Assembly (NCBI GenBank): GCA_030610855.1
Contig: JAUWQY010000001.1
Location: 65,628 to 129,627 of the forward strand
Length of the DNA stretch: 64,000 nt
From: Dehalococcoidia bacterium
Lineage (GTDB): Bacteria; Chloroflexota; Dehalococcoidia; GIF9; AB-539-J10
Direction of reading: 5' to 3'
Under the pieces are notes generated by a model. The model saw only the letters and a program-made list of their open reading frames with translations, had not been told where the DNA came from and did no database searches. Shown here in pieces: positions 34,936-44,186 of the stretch (positions within the stretch are counted from its first letter, which is position 1; each line of letters starts with the position of its first letter). The position numbers and the translations under genes are program-made.

Positions 34936-36104
34936 TGGCCGGAGCAAAAGGAGGAGCAATGAGAGATAGGAAGCTTGCTGAAGTGTTTCCGCCCGGTGAG
35001 TTCATCAGGGAGGAGCTCGAGGCCAGAGGATGGACTCAAGATGACCTGGCAGCGATTCTCGGTCGCCCCTCACGTCTGGTAAGTGAACTGATTACAGCGA
35101 AGCGGGGGATCACTCCTGAGACCGCTAGAGGACTGGGAGGAGCTTTCGGTACCAGTGCCCAACTATGGATGAATCTTGAATCTACGTACCGACTATGGAA
35201 GAGCGATCCGGAACAGGACCTGGTTGAAAGGCGAGCCAGGCTGTACACGACAGCTCCGCTAAGGCTCATGATTAAGCGGGGATGGATCGAGGATTCGAGC
35301 AGTGTTGATGTTCTTGAGACAAGATTGAAGGACTTCTTCGGCCTCAGTGATGATCTCCGCGAGCCGCAGTTCTTTGCACATGTGGCAAGAAGATCGTCCT
35401 CTTGCCCCCAGCTTACACCACTACAGAATGCATGGCTATACAGAGCAGGCCACATGGCCAAGGCAGTCTCTGCTGGCGATTTCTCTGAGGCACGTCTTGC
35501 GGAGATGCTACAGCTACTGAAGCTGTTCCTGCCCAATCCGGAGGATCTAAGAAAGATCCCGAAGCTATTGGCCGAATTCGGCATTAGATTCATCGTCATT
35601 GAGCCGTTCCCACAATCAAAGATTGACGGTGCCACTTTTTGGTTGAACAATCATCATCCTGTCGTGGTGCTATCTCTTCGATATGATCGAATCGACTGGT
35701 TCTGGCATACGCTAGCACATGAACTCGCGCATGTGGAAAGCGGAGACGGGAAGAACAATGATAAGTTTGCATTGGATATAGACCTGGTTGGGGAGAGAAC
35801 CAAGTCATCAGACAACAGACCTCAATACGAAGTGAAAGCCGATGAACGTGCGACTGACTTCCTGCTACCACAGACAGAGCTTGATGATTTCATCATGCGT
35901 GTAAAGTCCCTGTATTCGAAGAAGAAGATAGCGGAGTTTGCAGATAGAATCAATGTTCACCCCGGCATCGTGGTCGGACAACTACAACACACAGGCGAAC
36001 TAAGCTATGCTCACAATCGTGAGATGCTTGTTAGGATACGCCATATCATCACAGACGTGGCCCTCACAGATGGCTGGGGCAGAAGCGTACCGTCGAGCCC
36101 GTGA
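34935..36104 (+). CDS. higA: HigA-like antitoxin fused to an ImmA/IrrE-type metalloprotease domain
   Basis: About 389 aa, roughly four times a plain HigA. The N-terminus (FPPGEFIREELEARGWTQDD to residue 90) is the XRE-type HigA DNA-binding domain, including the LWMNLESTYRLW hallmark. The C-terminal part has FWHTLAHELAHVESG, an HExxH zinc-protease motif of the ImmA/IrrE family, and DERATDFLLP typical of its third ligand region. The antitoxin may cut itself or another repressor in response to stress, as ImmA does. It starts within the higB stop. Confidence 0.85.
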   Translation: MAGAKGGAMRDRKLAEVFPPGEFIREELEARGWTQDDLAAILGRPSRLVSELITAKRGITPETARGLGGAFGTSAQLWMNLESTYRLWKSDPEQDLVERRARLYTTAPLRLMIKRGWIEDSSSVDVLETRLKDFFGLSDDLREPQFFAHVARRSSSCPQLTPLQNAWLYRAGHMAKAVSAGDFSEARLAEMLQLLKLFLPNPEDLRKIPKLLAEFGIRFIVIEPFPQSKIDGATFWLNNHHPVVVLSLRYDRIDWFWHTLAHELAHVESGDGKNNDKFALDIDLVGERTKSSDNRPQYEVKADERATDFLLPQTELDDFIMRVKSLYSKKKIAEFADRINVHPGIVVGQLQHTGELSYAHNREMLVRIRHIITDVALTDGWGRSVPSSP

Positions 36105-36347
36105 CGGAGGGATCAATTGGCAACTCGGCAGAACTGGAGAAGTCACTCAAGGTGGTGGTGACCTCCAGGCTGTAGTCCGTGTCAGGACAAACACAGCCCC
36201 TCCGGATTGTCATGTTGGGAAGCACTTGTCAGGGTCAGCGGTACCGTGCTAGCCTTATCGTAGCGGGTAAGTCCTGTGTTAAGTGTGTCACCGGAAGGTG
36301 GCATAAACTAGCTGTAAGCTAGTCGCTCGCAGGGACCGCTTTATCAT

Positions 36348-36572
36348 TCAAAGCTCCAAGAAATCTTCTACGCTTAACTCAGCTTGATGCAGAATAGCTC
36401 GTAGCGTGCCTTCAGGTAAGTCGCCAGGATGGTGAGGCACCGTAGTACGGGGACGGGTCTGAGGATTCCACCATATCTCGTGACTTCCTTTGGCCTGCCG
36501 ATCAAAGAAGAAACCTGCCCGCCTTAGCTTGCGAATAACCTCATCGGCACTAAAGCCAGCTAGCCTTCTCAT
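36348..36572 (-). CDS. hicA: HicA-type toxin
   Basis: A 74-aa mRNA interferase with the dsRBD-like HicA fold. The catalytic-His region is KGSHEIWWN, followed by TTVPHHPGDLPEGTLRAIL. It overlaps the antitoxin gene (TGATG), giving the antitoxin-first order. Confidence 0.9.
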   Translation of the reverse strand: MRRLAGFSADEVIRKLRRAGFFFDRQAKGSHEIWWNPQTRPRTTVPHHPGDLPEGTLRAILHQAELSVEDFLEL

Positions 36573-36817
36573 CAGGAAATGCTTATCGGGATATGGACTT
36601 CGCCACGTGCTGGAGCACCAACTTGTAGCTTGGGCGGGAGATCATCACCATGCTCCAAATAGGACTCAATGAGCTTACGAGCTACATCCTGTGCAATCTC
36701 CAGTGTTTCTGCAGCAGTCCGCCCTTGAGCTACCAGGCCGGGCAATTCTTCACTGGTAGCTAAAAACCCCCCCTCTGGTAAGGGCTCTAAGTGAATCCCC
36801 AACATTATTTCCTTCAT
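36572..36817 (-). CDS. hicB: HicB-type antitoxin
   Basis: An 81-aa RNase-H-like HicB domain: GGFLATSEELPGLVAQGRT, then ETLEIAQDVARKLIE. It has no obvious DNA-binding tail, so the operator-binding function may be weak or elsewhere. It pairs with the overlapping hicA and lies just upstream of the restriction-modification locus. Confidence 0.88.
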   Translation of the reverse strand: MKEIMLGIHLEPLPEGGFLATSEELPGLVAQGRTAAETLEIAQDVARKLIESYLEHGDDLPPKLQVGAPARGEVHIPISIS

Positions 36818-36993
36818 AATCCACTATCCTCTGCTAAGTGTCAGCTTAACTAGTATATCACACGGTCTATTTACGATGCCTTTACCATACGCAATTGCAT
36901 CTTATCTTTCTATAATCGATCTCGGCCTCGGCCGCATTGCCAGGGTTCCCTTGCGGAGGGCAACTTTCTTGTAATCACAAATTTCTTTATTAG

Positions 36994-39900
36994 CTACCTT
37001 GTCACCTCTTGCCAGAGCTGGTGGAGAAGGCGCTGGCGAAGTTTGGAGTCGAGGATAGAGCCGAGGTAATCCTCAAAGACTTCGTTTGCCTTTTGCTTCA
37101 AGCTCTCCAATTCAGGAACAATCTCCTTGAGGTAATCTTCATCTTTGGGCATCTTAACGCTGTCCAAACCAGCTTCAAGCCAAACCTTGAGGTAGCGGGC
37201 TTCCATTTCGGAAGTGCAATCTATGTGTTCTCTACCTGAAGAAAGACGCCAGCCAAATAGCTCCTGCTCCAATTTAACTTCACCCGAAACCCTAGGCAAG
37301 CTCCGGCTGCGCAAAGGCTTGTGGGTCAACATCTTCTCCCGATAGAATTTCCCTAAGGTATCATCGCCGAGCTTGTCCATTACCGTCTTCACCAAAAGGT
37401 CGATATCTATCCCTTCTTTAGTCTTTCGCCTCTTGCCAAAGCTCTTAGCTCTGTCAATTCGGGACTTCACTAAATCTATTACTGCTCGATAGACCTCAAG
37501 CTGCTCCTCATCGGTTAAGCCCAGAATTTCTCCCATCACAATTTTATCTAGCTCACGGCGGTCGGGCTTGACCTTGTCGAGGGAGACTTTGTCAGGTGAA
37601 GAAGCGCCCAGCTCTTCAAAGACGCTGCTTATAGCCCTAGTAGACAGCCTGTTTAGGACACTCTTGAGCTTATCGCTTAGCTTTGCAGATTCAGGAATCT
37701 GAGGTTGTATAACCAGCATGTTTGCTGCCTCATAGGTCGCAATCCATAAAATCCCTTCCCCTAGATTAACTCTTGCATTGAATTCAGCAGAGAGGAAGGT
37801 AAATGTTGAGTTTAGGGATGAGTTAATTAGCTCTGCATTCACATCTTCGAGATATGTTTCATACAACTGTTGATCTGAGTAACAAAAGAGATTGGTCAGT
37901 GGCGTGAAGTGTCGATCCCAGATACCTTTAATCCAAACTAGAGCTGGTTTTCCCCTCTCTCCTAAATCGTACCACCTCTCCCTTGAGGCACAAGTAGGGC
38001 GGAGATGGTAACCTTTGCTTTCACCTTCCCGAATATATTTGAGGATATTGGTTCCTCTCAAATCTTTCTTATCCTTGTGAATCATGAGCACCCGATATTT
38101 CAAGTCCCCAGGCTTGACTATGATTGATCTACATTCCCTGGGGCTTTTGATGACATAATTCGGCACCCAATTCTCATTCTCATCTTGGTGCATCCAGAAT
38201 TCTTGCTCGATTCCCCTGCGCTTTATTTCCTCCTCGGTTAGGTAGAAAAACTCATTGGCACCAGTAGTGAAACCACGTCTCACCTCGGCGATTTCCTTCA
38301 AGGGCACTAATTTCCCTTTGCCCTTCTCCAGAATCTTGAAGAATATCTCCGGCGCCCTCAGGTATTTGCCCCATTTAGCACCAACATATTTCCCACTCTC
38401 TTTATCAAATCCCTCTTGCCAAAGCTCAGCCTGGGATTTTGGAAAGATACGCAATTCCTCGTTCTGGTAAAACTGCGAATGAGCCATAATAGTCTTTATC
38501 AACTTGTCAATCTCGTTTAGCCTCTCAATTTGCTTTTGCCACATTTCTTGAGCCTGTGGGATGAAATAATCCAGGCGCTTGAAAAGATAGACAAAACGGA
38601 CCAGGTTTTCATCTCGTTCCTTTTTATCTTTGCACTTCTCCAGAATGACGATGCAGGTGTTGACATCAGCTTCTTCAAACCACCGCTCCACCTTGGACTC
38701 GATGATGGCGATGATTTTGTAGTGCTTGAGGAAGAATTCTTGAAGTCCTTTGCCATAGTCCACGTCCAGCCAGGAATTAGAAACGACAAATCCGAACCTA
38801 CCACCGTCTTGGAGAAATTTCGTTCCGTGGACAAAGAAGTAAGCGTGTATCCCGGCCCTTTTTGAGATTTCAGCAATCTTCCTTCCCTTAATATCCTTAA
38901 GAGCTTTGTCTATGAGTCCTTGCTTATATTCCCTCACTTCAGGAGCAATTCCAGCCATCTCCTCTTGGCGGGTATATGGGGGATTACCCACCACACAATG
39001 AAACCAGCGAGGATAGGTAACTTCTCTCTCCTTTACACCTAGAGTTTTTGCTCTAGCCCTTCGCCATTTGTCGGGTAAGTCAAAGCCGCCTTCGGTGCTC
39101 AGGAGCGTGAAGAAGTCTTCTTGAAGGATATTGGGATAGTTTTTATCCACACTTAAATCTCTGATGGCTAGGTTTATAGTAGAAAGATGGGCGGGGAATT
39201 TGGCGATGTCATTACCCCAGAGGCTATCCAGTATATCCTCATGTCTTAAGCGCTGGCTCATCAATTTCTTCTGTTGATATGCCCGCACCAAGAATGTCCC
39301 AGCGCCGCAGGCGGGGTCAAATACCTTATCGTCTTGTTGCTTCAGGCAGAACCTAAGAATGATGTCAACGACATAGTCATTGGTGAAATACTGTCCCAGA
39401 TTATGACGCTCATCCTGAGGGATGAGCCTCTCAAAGATTGGACCAATAATGTCGCCGAGCTTAGAGAAGTCGTATTGCCCAAGCACACCCACCAGATCTT
39501 TTATCTCTTTGACTACCTCCTTCTCGTCGGGAAAGGCTATGGCATCAATGAAATCCGTGGTGTAGATGGTCTCGTAGTCTATCTTTAGCACTTCGTCGAA
39601 GAAGCTCTGCAATATCTTTTGAAGCTGCGCTCCCTTGATTAAGCCTTCAGGTATTTCAAGAGGAGCAAGCTCATGTGGACGCTTGGCTTGGAGCACATCA
39701 TAAAAGAGTATTTTGTTCACCAGCAGGTAGGCAGTCTGCCTTGCTGCTTTATTAAAGTCTTGAGGCTGCCAGGCAAAGCTCCAGCACTGGGAAACAAACC
39801 ATTTGCCAAGTTCCGCGGCAAAGGTGCCATCTTTGTGACAGCGATTCTCAATTATTGTGGTGTAATATCTGGAGAGCCTTCTTATCTTGTCCTGAAGCCT

Positions 39901-40476
39901 ATAGATGAGGAATTCGTCGGTTGGCAATTTGGGCTCAGGCTCCTTGCCAGTATAGACGGCATAGAGTTTACTGAAGAAGATATCCAGTTGCTTTGTGATG
40001 CTTTCTCTATACCTTGTCCCCTCAATATTATCTAAATTCTCTATATCTGAAAGGCAATATCTATCAACAACTTGGTCCTCTTCATTTTTTTGCTCATTGA
40101 CCTTTTGGGTATTAAACCAAATCAACTCCTTGAAGTTGGTAGTGGCGAAGTACTTAGCTTTCCTGGCATTTGCTTTCTCCCAGGCAGGCTTTTTAAGGTT
40201 TTCATAGTCAAGAACATTAAAGTGGGGATGCTTGGCTTCTATGACACAGAGGATATTCTGGCTACGACGAGATTCATAGATTATGATGTCAGGAGATTTT
40301 CTATCTGCTCCAGAGGTATCTACATCGGGAAGCCCCAAATCGAGCTTTTTCTGCTCAATAATTTCCCTCATCCAATGCATAAGCACTGCCACTGCACTGC
40401 GCTCTGTCTTCCAGCTGGTAGCATCATAAGGGCTAGGGATTCTAGTTAGCTTGCCACCAAACTCAGATTTCTTCAT
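36994..40476 (-). CDS. Single-chain (type IIG-like) restriction-modification enzyme
   Basis: 1160 aa combining nuclease, methylase and specificity. The N-terminus has a PD-(D/E)xK-like centre, PDIIIYE followed by VIEAK. The methylase core has motif I VFDPACGAGTFLV near residue 385 and the N6-adenine motif NPPYTRQEEM near residue 500. The C-terminal half resembles an S-type target-recognition region (for example KLVPLKEIAEVRRGFTTG). Such enzymes cut and modify DNA at an asymmetric site. AT-rich codon use differs from flanking genes, consistent with transfer. Its start overlaps the end of the RadC-like gene by 14 bases. The recognition site cannot be read from sequence. Confidence 0.9.
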   Translation of the reverse strand: MKKSEFGGKLTRIPSPYDATSWKTERSAVAVLMHWMREIIEQKKLDLGLPDVDTSGADRKSPDIIIYESRRSQNILCVIEAKHPHFNVLDYENLKKPAWEKANARKAKYFATTNFKELIWFNTQKVNEQKNEEDQVVDRYCLSDIENLDNIEGTRYRESITKQLDIFFSKLYAVYTGKEPEPKLPTDEFLIYRLQDKIRRLSRYYTTIIENRCHKDGTFAAELGKWFVSQCWSFAWQPQDFNKAARQTAYLLVNKILFYDVLQAKRPHELAPLEIPEGLIKGAQLQKILQSFFDEVLKIDYETIYTTDFIDAIAFPDEKEVVKEIKDLVGVLGQYDFSKLGDIIGPIFERLIPQDERHNLGQYFTNDYVVDIILRFCLKQQDDKVFDPACGAGTFLVRAYQQKKLMSQRLRHEDILDSLWGNDIAKFPAHLSTINLAIRDLSVDKNYPNILQEDFFTLLSTEGGFDLPDKWRRARAKTLGVKEREVTYPRWFHCVVGNPPYTRQEEMAGIAPEVREYKQGLIDKALKDIKGRKIAEISKRAGIHAYFFVHGTKFLQDGGRFGFVVSNSWLDVDYGKGLQEFFLKHYKIIAIIESKVERWFEEADVNTCIVILEKCKDKKERDENLVRFVYLFKRLDYFIPQAQEMWQKQIERLNEIDKLIKTIMAHSQFYQNEELRIFPKSQAELWQEGFDKESGKYVGAKWGKYLRAPEIFFKILEKGKGKLVPLKEIAEVRRGFTTGANEFFYLTEEEIKRRGIEQEFWMHQDENENWVPNYVIKSPRECRSIIVKPGDLKYRVLMIHKDKKDLRGTNILKYIREGESKGYHLRPTCASRERWYDLGERGKPALVWIKGIWDRHFTPLTNLFCYSDQQLYETYLEDVNAELINSSLNSTFTFLSAEFNARVNLGEGILWIATYEAANMLVIQPQIPESAKLSDKLKSVLNRLSTRAISSVFEELGASSPDKVSLDKVKPDRRELDKIVMGEILGLTDEEQLEVYRAVIDLVKSRIDRAKSFGKRRKTKEGIDIDLLVKTVMDKLGDDTLGKFYREKMLTHKPLRSRSLPRVSGEVKLEQELFGWRLSSGREHIDCTSEMEARYLKVWLEAGLDSVKMPKDEDYLKEIVPELESLKQKANEVFEDYLGSILDSKLRQRLLHQLWQEVTR

Positions 40477-40771
40477 GCTCTTTTAACACCTCGTTTACGA
40501 TTCGTCGGGCGATTTCGAAGGCGGCGGCGATGCGAATGATTTTGGTATCTCCAAGCCCCCTTACATCCAAGAGCTTGTCTAGAGGCTGGTTAGCCATGCC
40601 CTTGAAGCCGCCAAACCGCTGCAAAATTTCCTCGGCAATCTTTTCCGCTGGTTTACCCGGGATGCCTGGGGCAATGAGAATGGAGAGTAGTTCGGCATCG
40701 GTCAATGTCTCCGCGCCCAGTTCCCTGAGCTTGCCGCCGGGGTGCTGCCATTTTGGTGGCTTGCTATTCAT
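40463..40771 (-). CDS. Lone RadC N-terminal (HhH) domain, coupled to the restriction enzyme
   Basis: A 102-aa protein matching only the N-terminal part of RadC/UPF0758: GGKLRELGAETLTDAELLSI, then helix-hairpin-helix LLDVRGLGDTKIIRIAAAFE. The JAB/MPN metalloprotease domain that makes up the rest of RadC is missing, and the stop lies within the start of the restriction gene, so the short form seems deliberate rather than truncated. It may guide DNA binding of the enzyme. Alternatively it is a remnant of a radC gene captured at the locus. Confidence 0.75.
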   Translation of the reverse strand: MNSKPPKWQHPGGKLRELGAETLTDAELLSILIAPGIPGKPAEKIAEEILQRFGGFKGMANQPLDKLLDVRGLGDTKIIRIAAAFEIARRIVNEVLKEHEEI

Positions 40772-41118
40772 GTTTCCACTCTCTCAGTGAAACACAATCT
40801 GATAAAGGCAAAGCCTGCTTGGAGGTATTTTACCATCATACAGAGGTATTTATCTCTAATAACGGTTCCGCCAGGTGCGCATATATGGTGGTAGCAATCC
40901 CATTTGGCGGGTCCGGGCCCGTGATGTCCAATGATCGCAGGAACTAAGCCCTCAGGGGGTTTTCATGCTTACTGAGGAAGAAGTATGGTTCTTGGTCGAA
41001 CACAGAGCGAGTTCCCGCTGCACAAACATATGGGTGGAGGGTCAATCCATAGCAAGAAAGGCCTGCTCTGCGCGACGTGCACAAGCGACAGGATGCTTTC
41101 CAGAGAATTGCTATGAAT
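40772..41118. other. Spacer between RadC-like gene and PH-domain gene
   Basis: About 350 bases. Short ORFs only (40753-40947, 40965-41258); none is convincing, and no RNA gene or repeat was recognised. Confidence 0.3.
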
Positions 41119-41730
41119 TTACCTTGCTAGCAGGGTCCTTAAGAGCGCCTGCTTCTTGCGCGGATCCGGTATGTCCCGCCACACGCATTCAACACCGGAT
41201 GTGCCCGCTGTTGTCAGGAAAATGTCGCCACAATTGTACACACGCTGCCTCAGGCTAATCTTCATCCTGATGTCCTGTACCTTGCTCAGGCGGTTCTCAA
41301 ATAAGTCCTTTGAAAGTATCCCCCTGAGCACAAGTATTCGACTTGTGGTGAGCGCGTAGACAACAGAGCGCCACTTCAGATAGCCTATGAGAGCTATGAT
41401 CAGTCCGGCAACAATGAGTATTGCACCAAAGATTGGCCATTTAGGAACGATCAACACGATGAGGCCACCTGCAAGAAAGAGGACAGCCGTTGCGATGTGG
41501 TTGAAAAACGTCCCCATTTTGCTTGGGTGCGTTTCATAGACAACCCTTTCATGCTTTTCCATCATGTCCAGAGGAATCATCCTGGGCATTTCGTAAGTAG
41601 GAACGTCTTCACGGTCTTCCTGCAAACGCGCATGAGTGCTCTCCGGCACGTCCTCTTCTATACGCGTTCCGCAATACTTGCAGTATTGACCGGATTCATC
41701 GATTTCCTTGCCGCATTTTGCACAATACAT
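41119..41730 (-). CDS. Zinc-ribbon and PH-domain membrane protein
   Basis: 203 aa. The N-terminal zinc ribbon has MYCAKCGKEI and YCKYCGTRI, then a linker and two membrane helices (HIATAVLFLAGGLIVLIV; IFGAILIVAGLIIALIGYL). The C-terminal bacterial PH-like (bPH2) domain has YALTTSRILVLRGIL and LSKVQDIRMKIS. Such proteins sit in the inner membrane facing the cytosol; function unknown. It is a single gene on the minus strand. Confidence 0.85.
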   Translation of the reverse strand: MYCAKCGKEIDESGQYCKYCGTRIEEDVPESTHARLQEDREDVPTYEMPRMIPLDMMEKHERVVYETHPSKMGTFFNHIATAVLFLAGGLIVLIVPKWPIFGAILIVAGLIIALIGYLKWRSVVYALTTSRILVLRGILSKDLFENRLSKVQDIRMKISLRQRVYNCGDIFLTTAGTSGVECVWRDIPDPRKKQALLRTLLAR

Positions 41731-41974
41731 GTCAGTACTCCTATGCGCTGGAAAGGCTAGAATGCCATATCTCCATAAGTCTATTCGTGTCCGCTATTTG
41801 TGTCAAGATAGATCATCTTCAGGAGATTTCACTGTGCGCAATCCGTAGAAGTTGGACCAGGCAGTCACGACACAGTGGAAGAGGTCTCTCCCGACAGATT
41901 GTGTACTGAGTCCAGGGCTGCGGCGCAAGCGACTGGCGCGACCGCGGGACGCGCTCAGTCTGGCTGACTCCCAT

Positions 41975-42703
41975 TCATGTCCTTTGTCCCCTTCTGAGCG
42001 ATTGAACCTGCCCGGGAGTGAGTTCACGGATTTCACCCTCCGGCAGTGCGCGCAGTCTGAGGCTACCGAATCTTATCCTTTTCAACTCCAGGACCCTGTA
42101 TCCCAGAGCGGCGAACATCCGGCGTACCTGACGTTTCTTGCCTTCATGAATGGTAATCGAGTAATTGAAGGGCGGATATTTCAGGGCCTTGACTCTGGCC
42201 GGGGACGTCTTGCCGTCGTCCAGATCGATTCCCTTTTCCAACTGCATTTTCTCTTCCGGCTTCAGGTCCTGTTCTATTCGGACCAGGTATTCCTTTTGCT
42301 GTTCAAAACGAGGATGCGTCAACCGAAAAGTCAGGTCGCCGTCGTTAGTCAGGAGAATCAGGCCTGTGGAATCTTTATCCAGACGACCCACCGGGTAGAG
42401 GCGGATGTGACGGTATTTCGCGGGGAGGATATCGATCACCGTTTTCGCTCCTCTTGTATCACCGGTGCTCGAGACAATACCCTTAGGCTTATTCAGCATG
42501 AGATAAAGAAGGGGCTCGGCTGTGGCTGAGACGAGTTTCCCATCGATCGTTATGACGTCCTTAACAGGGTCAACCGGCTCGTTGAAGCTCTGGATTATCT
42601 CGCCATTGACGGCTATGCCACCCCTCTTGATAACGGCAGCTACCTGTCTTCGCGAACCGACACCGGAGCCGGTGAGCAACTTGATTATTGGTTGTGATGC
42701 CAT
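41975..42703 (-). CDS. rluB: 23S rRNA pseudouridine synthase (RluB/RsuA family)
   Basis: 242 aa. The N-terminal S4 domain has IKLLTGSGVGSRRQVAAVIK, then the catalytic domain with YPVGRLDKDSTGLILLTNDG (the catalytic Asp in RLD) and GKKRQVRRMFAALG. The subfamily could be RluB, RluE or RsuA; S4 plus general layout favours RluB. It lies immediately left of the dnaN-linked cassette array and was probably the neighbour of dnaN before insertion. Confidence 0.93.
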   Translation of the reverse strand: MASQPIIKLLTGSGVGSRRQVAAVIKRGGIAVNGEIIQSFNEPVDPVKDVITIDGKLVSATAEPLLYLMLNKPKGIVSSTGDTRGAKTVIDILPAKYRHIRLYPVGRLDKDSTGLILLTNDGDLTFRLTHPRFEQQKEYLVRIEQDLKPEEKMQLEKGIDLDDGKTSPARVKALKYPPFNYSITIHEGKKRQVRRMFAALGYRVLELKRIRFGSLRLRALPEGEIRELTPGQVQSLRRGQRT

Positions 42704-42802
42704 TTGCGTGTCGTCAACGAAGGTCGGACAATCGGAGTCATCTGATGCACTAAAAGAGAACCCTTCTCGCAGACCATGCGGTGAAGTCCGGGTCTACAGT
42801 AA

Positions 42803-42833
42803 GAAGGCGCGTGATTCATCACCAGACGCCTTC
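42803..42833. terminator. Hairpin at the left edge of the cassette array
   Basis: Outer arms GAAGGCG / CGCCTTC with an inner GTGAT / ATCAC stem. On the plus strand it is followed by GCTTTTAC. It sits between the first attachment-like repeat and rluB. It could end transcription coming out of the array or from dnaN in the empty site. Confidence 0.45.
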
Positions 42834-42866
42834 GCTTTTACATCTCTTCAGCTTCGAGATTTATTA

Positions 42867-42907
42867 CCATTGGACAAACATCGGGATGTTTGCCCTTTCA
42901 CGCGTAT
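42867..42907 (+). repeat. Attachment-like repeat 1 (outer left junction)
   Basis: Arms GGACAAACATC and GATGTTTGCCC form an inverted repeat (10 of 11 positions) around a central GG (42883-42884), followed by the element-type arm CTTTCACGCGTAT. On the minus strand the left half reads as the DnaN tail P-M-F-V-Q-W plus stop, identical to the tail of the present dnaN. It looks like the chromosomal left junction of serial integration at the dnaN 3' end. Confidence 0.8.
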
Positions 42908-42920
42908 GTAACAGGATAGA

Positions 42921-43208
42921 TCATTCCGCGAGGTACGTATCACGAAGAGTGGCTAACAACGTTCTTCCATGTGCGACATGCCGGTCATTTCGCAAAACAG
43001 CGACCTCAAACCCTGGATAGCACTGCTTGAATCTCTGCTCTTTCCAATGATTAACGGACCAGCGGTTTCGAGCCATCTTAGCATAAGGATAAGATGTAAT
43101 ACCTTCGAGATTGTCGCGAACATTCCTGCCAGTTTGTCTGTCTGTGAACTGTACTCTAAACCCTTCACGTCGGAATATTTGTGTTTCGACTCTCTTTAAA
43201 GTTGGCAT
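42921..43208 (-). CDS. Cassette A: 95-aa protein of unknown function
   Basis: The only gene between repeats 1 and 2. It begins MPTLKRVETQIFRREGF behind a strong AAGGAGG ribosome site (the track start, ten codons earlier, ignores this). It contains NRWSVNHWKEQRFKQCYPGF, a tryptophan/aromatic-rich core, and VRDNLEGITSYPY. I cannot name the family, though proteins of this pattern seem to recur in mobile regions. No cysteine pairs, no signal peptide, basic. It could be a DNA-binding accessory or a very small effector. Confidence 0.65.
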   Translation of the reverse strand: MPTLKRVETQIFRREGFRVQFTDRQTGRNVRDNLEGITSYPYAKMARNRWSVNHWKEQRFKQCYPGFEVAVLRNDRHVAHGRTLLATLRDTYLAE

Positions 43209-43251
43209 ATAACCTCCTTCGAGCATTTGTATACTCAAGCACAGATTTGCT

Positions 43252-43295
43252 TATCAACTGGACAAACGTCGGCATGTCTGCCCTTCCACGCGTAT
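43252..43295 (+). repeat. Attachment-like repeat 2
   Basis: GGACAAACGTC - GG - CATGTCTGCCC, centre at 43271-43272, followed by TTCCACGCGTAT. It matches repeat 1 over about 40 bases with few differences. The minus-strand left half reads P-T-F-V-Q-L and continues without a prompt stop, unlike the other copies. Confidence 0.8.
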
Positions 43296-43313
43296 ATCGC
43301 GTCGAAGCGAATG

Positions 43314-44186
43314 TTACAAAGCATTGTTTAGGTCAATGTCCAAACCTGAGGCTTTCAATTCTTTGGCTAACGAGAGCCGCCAAGCTCCAGATGCATCAAG
43401 AGGTATGTATACGACTCCTTGAAAATCCGAGGGCAACTCGACACCCTCGGTATAAAGAGCGCATACTTTTTTTCTGCCGAGCAGTCCAATAAAAAAGCCT
43501 AACTCGAATACAACGTTCTGACGAGCTCGTGGCTTCAGTGTGGAAGTATCTGTGATTGGGGACGCTTTGTCATCAGGGGTAAGCAAGACGACCGAGAAAG
43601 CCACGGGTGACGTGCGTTCAAGCTTCTCGATTATCGTATCACCGAGGTTTGGTTGCTCATGTAAGATTATTGGGTTGAGGTTCAACTTCGTCAAGTAGCG
43701 TGCAACAGTCTCTTTGACACCATGGTCTGCCCCATGCACTAAAAAGACTTCTTTTATGGTCGGTGCGGCGTGCTCGGCTGGCGTAGGTGAGATAGCTCTT
43801 GGAAGTCCGGACGGTTCAGGGTAAAGAGGTAGACGTTCTTTTATTGACTCAAGCCTTGTTATGTGAGTAAGAATCTCCCCGGAAAGTGCTTCGATTTTCT
43901 CGCGTAAACTGGAGGCAGCGAAGGAAACGGCCCAAAAACTGTACTCTTGGGACAGCTCGTCAGAGTCAAACATTCTTCGCAGAAGCTCTATATTAAATTC
44001 GTGCCATAGCTTGTGGTTGTAGTCAACTCTTGCGTAATCTTGACTGGTGCTCATAGTCTTGGGAAGAAGGTCTTTTCCTGAGTCAATTCTGGATGCTAAT
44101 TGCTCAGCAGCTTTTGACCTAGATATTGTTAAATTAGGTGGCTGTGATTGTGTTTGCTGATTTGATATGGTGCGTTTTGGTGTCAT
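43314..44186 (-). CDS. Cassette B: TIR-like nucleotide-binding effector (PF10137 type)
   Basis: 290 aa. The C-terminal 145 residues match the predicted nucleotide-binding TIR-like family: VFLVHGADHGVKETVARYLT, then ILHEQPNLGDTIIEK, VVLLTPDD and RARQNVVFELGFFIG, where the Glu in FELGFF is the candidate NADase residue. The N-terminal 140 residues are helical and unassigned. Members of this family act in prokaryotic anti-phage defence, some as TIR effectors depleting NAD. It lies just inside repeat 2 and is AT-richer than core genes. Confidence 0.82.
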   Translation of the reverse strand: MTPKRTISNQQTQSQPPNLTISRSKAAEQLASRIDSGKDLLPKTMSTSQDYARVDYNHKLWHEFNIELLRRMFDSDELSQEYSFWAVSFAASSLREKIEALSGEILTHITRLESIKERLPLYPEPSGLPRAISPTPAEHAAPTIKEVFLVHGADHGVKETVARYLTKLNLNPIILHEQPNLGDTIIEKLERTSPVAFSVVLLTPDDKASPITDTSTLKPRARQNVVFELGFFIGLLGRKKVCALYTEGVELPSDFQGVVYIPLDASGAWRLSLAKELKASGLDIDLNNAL

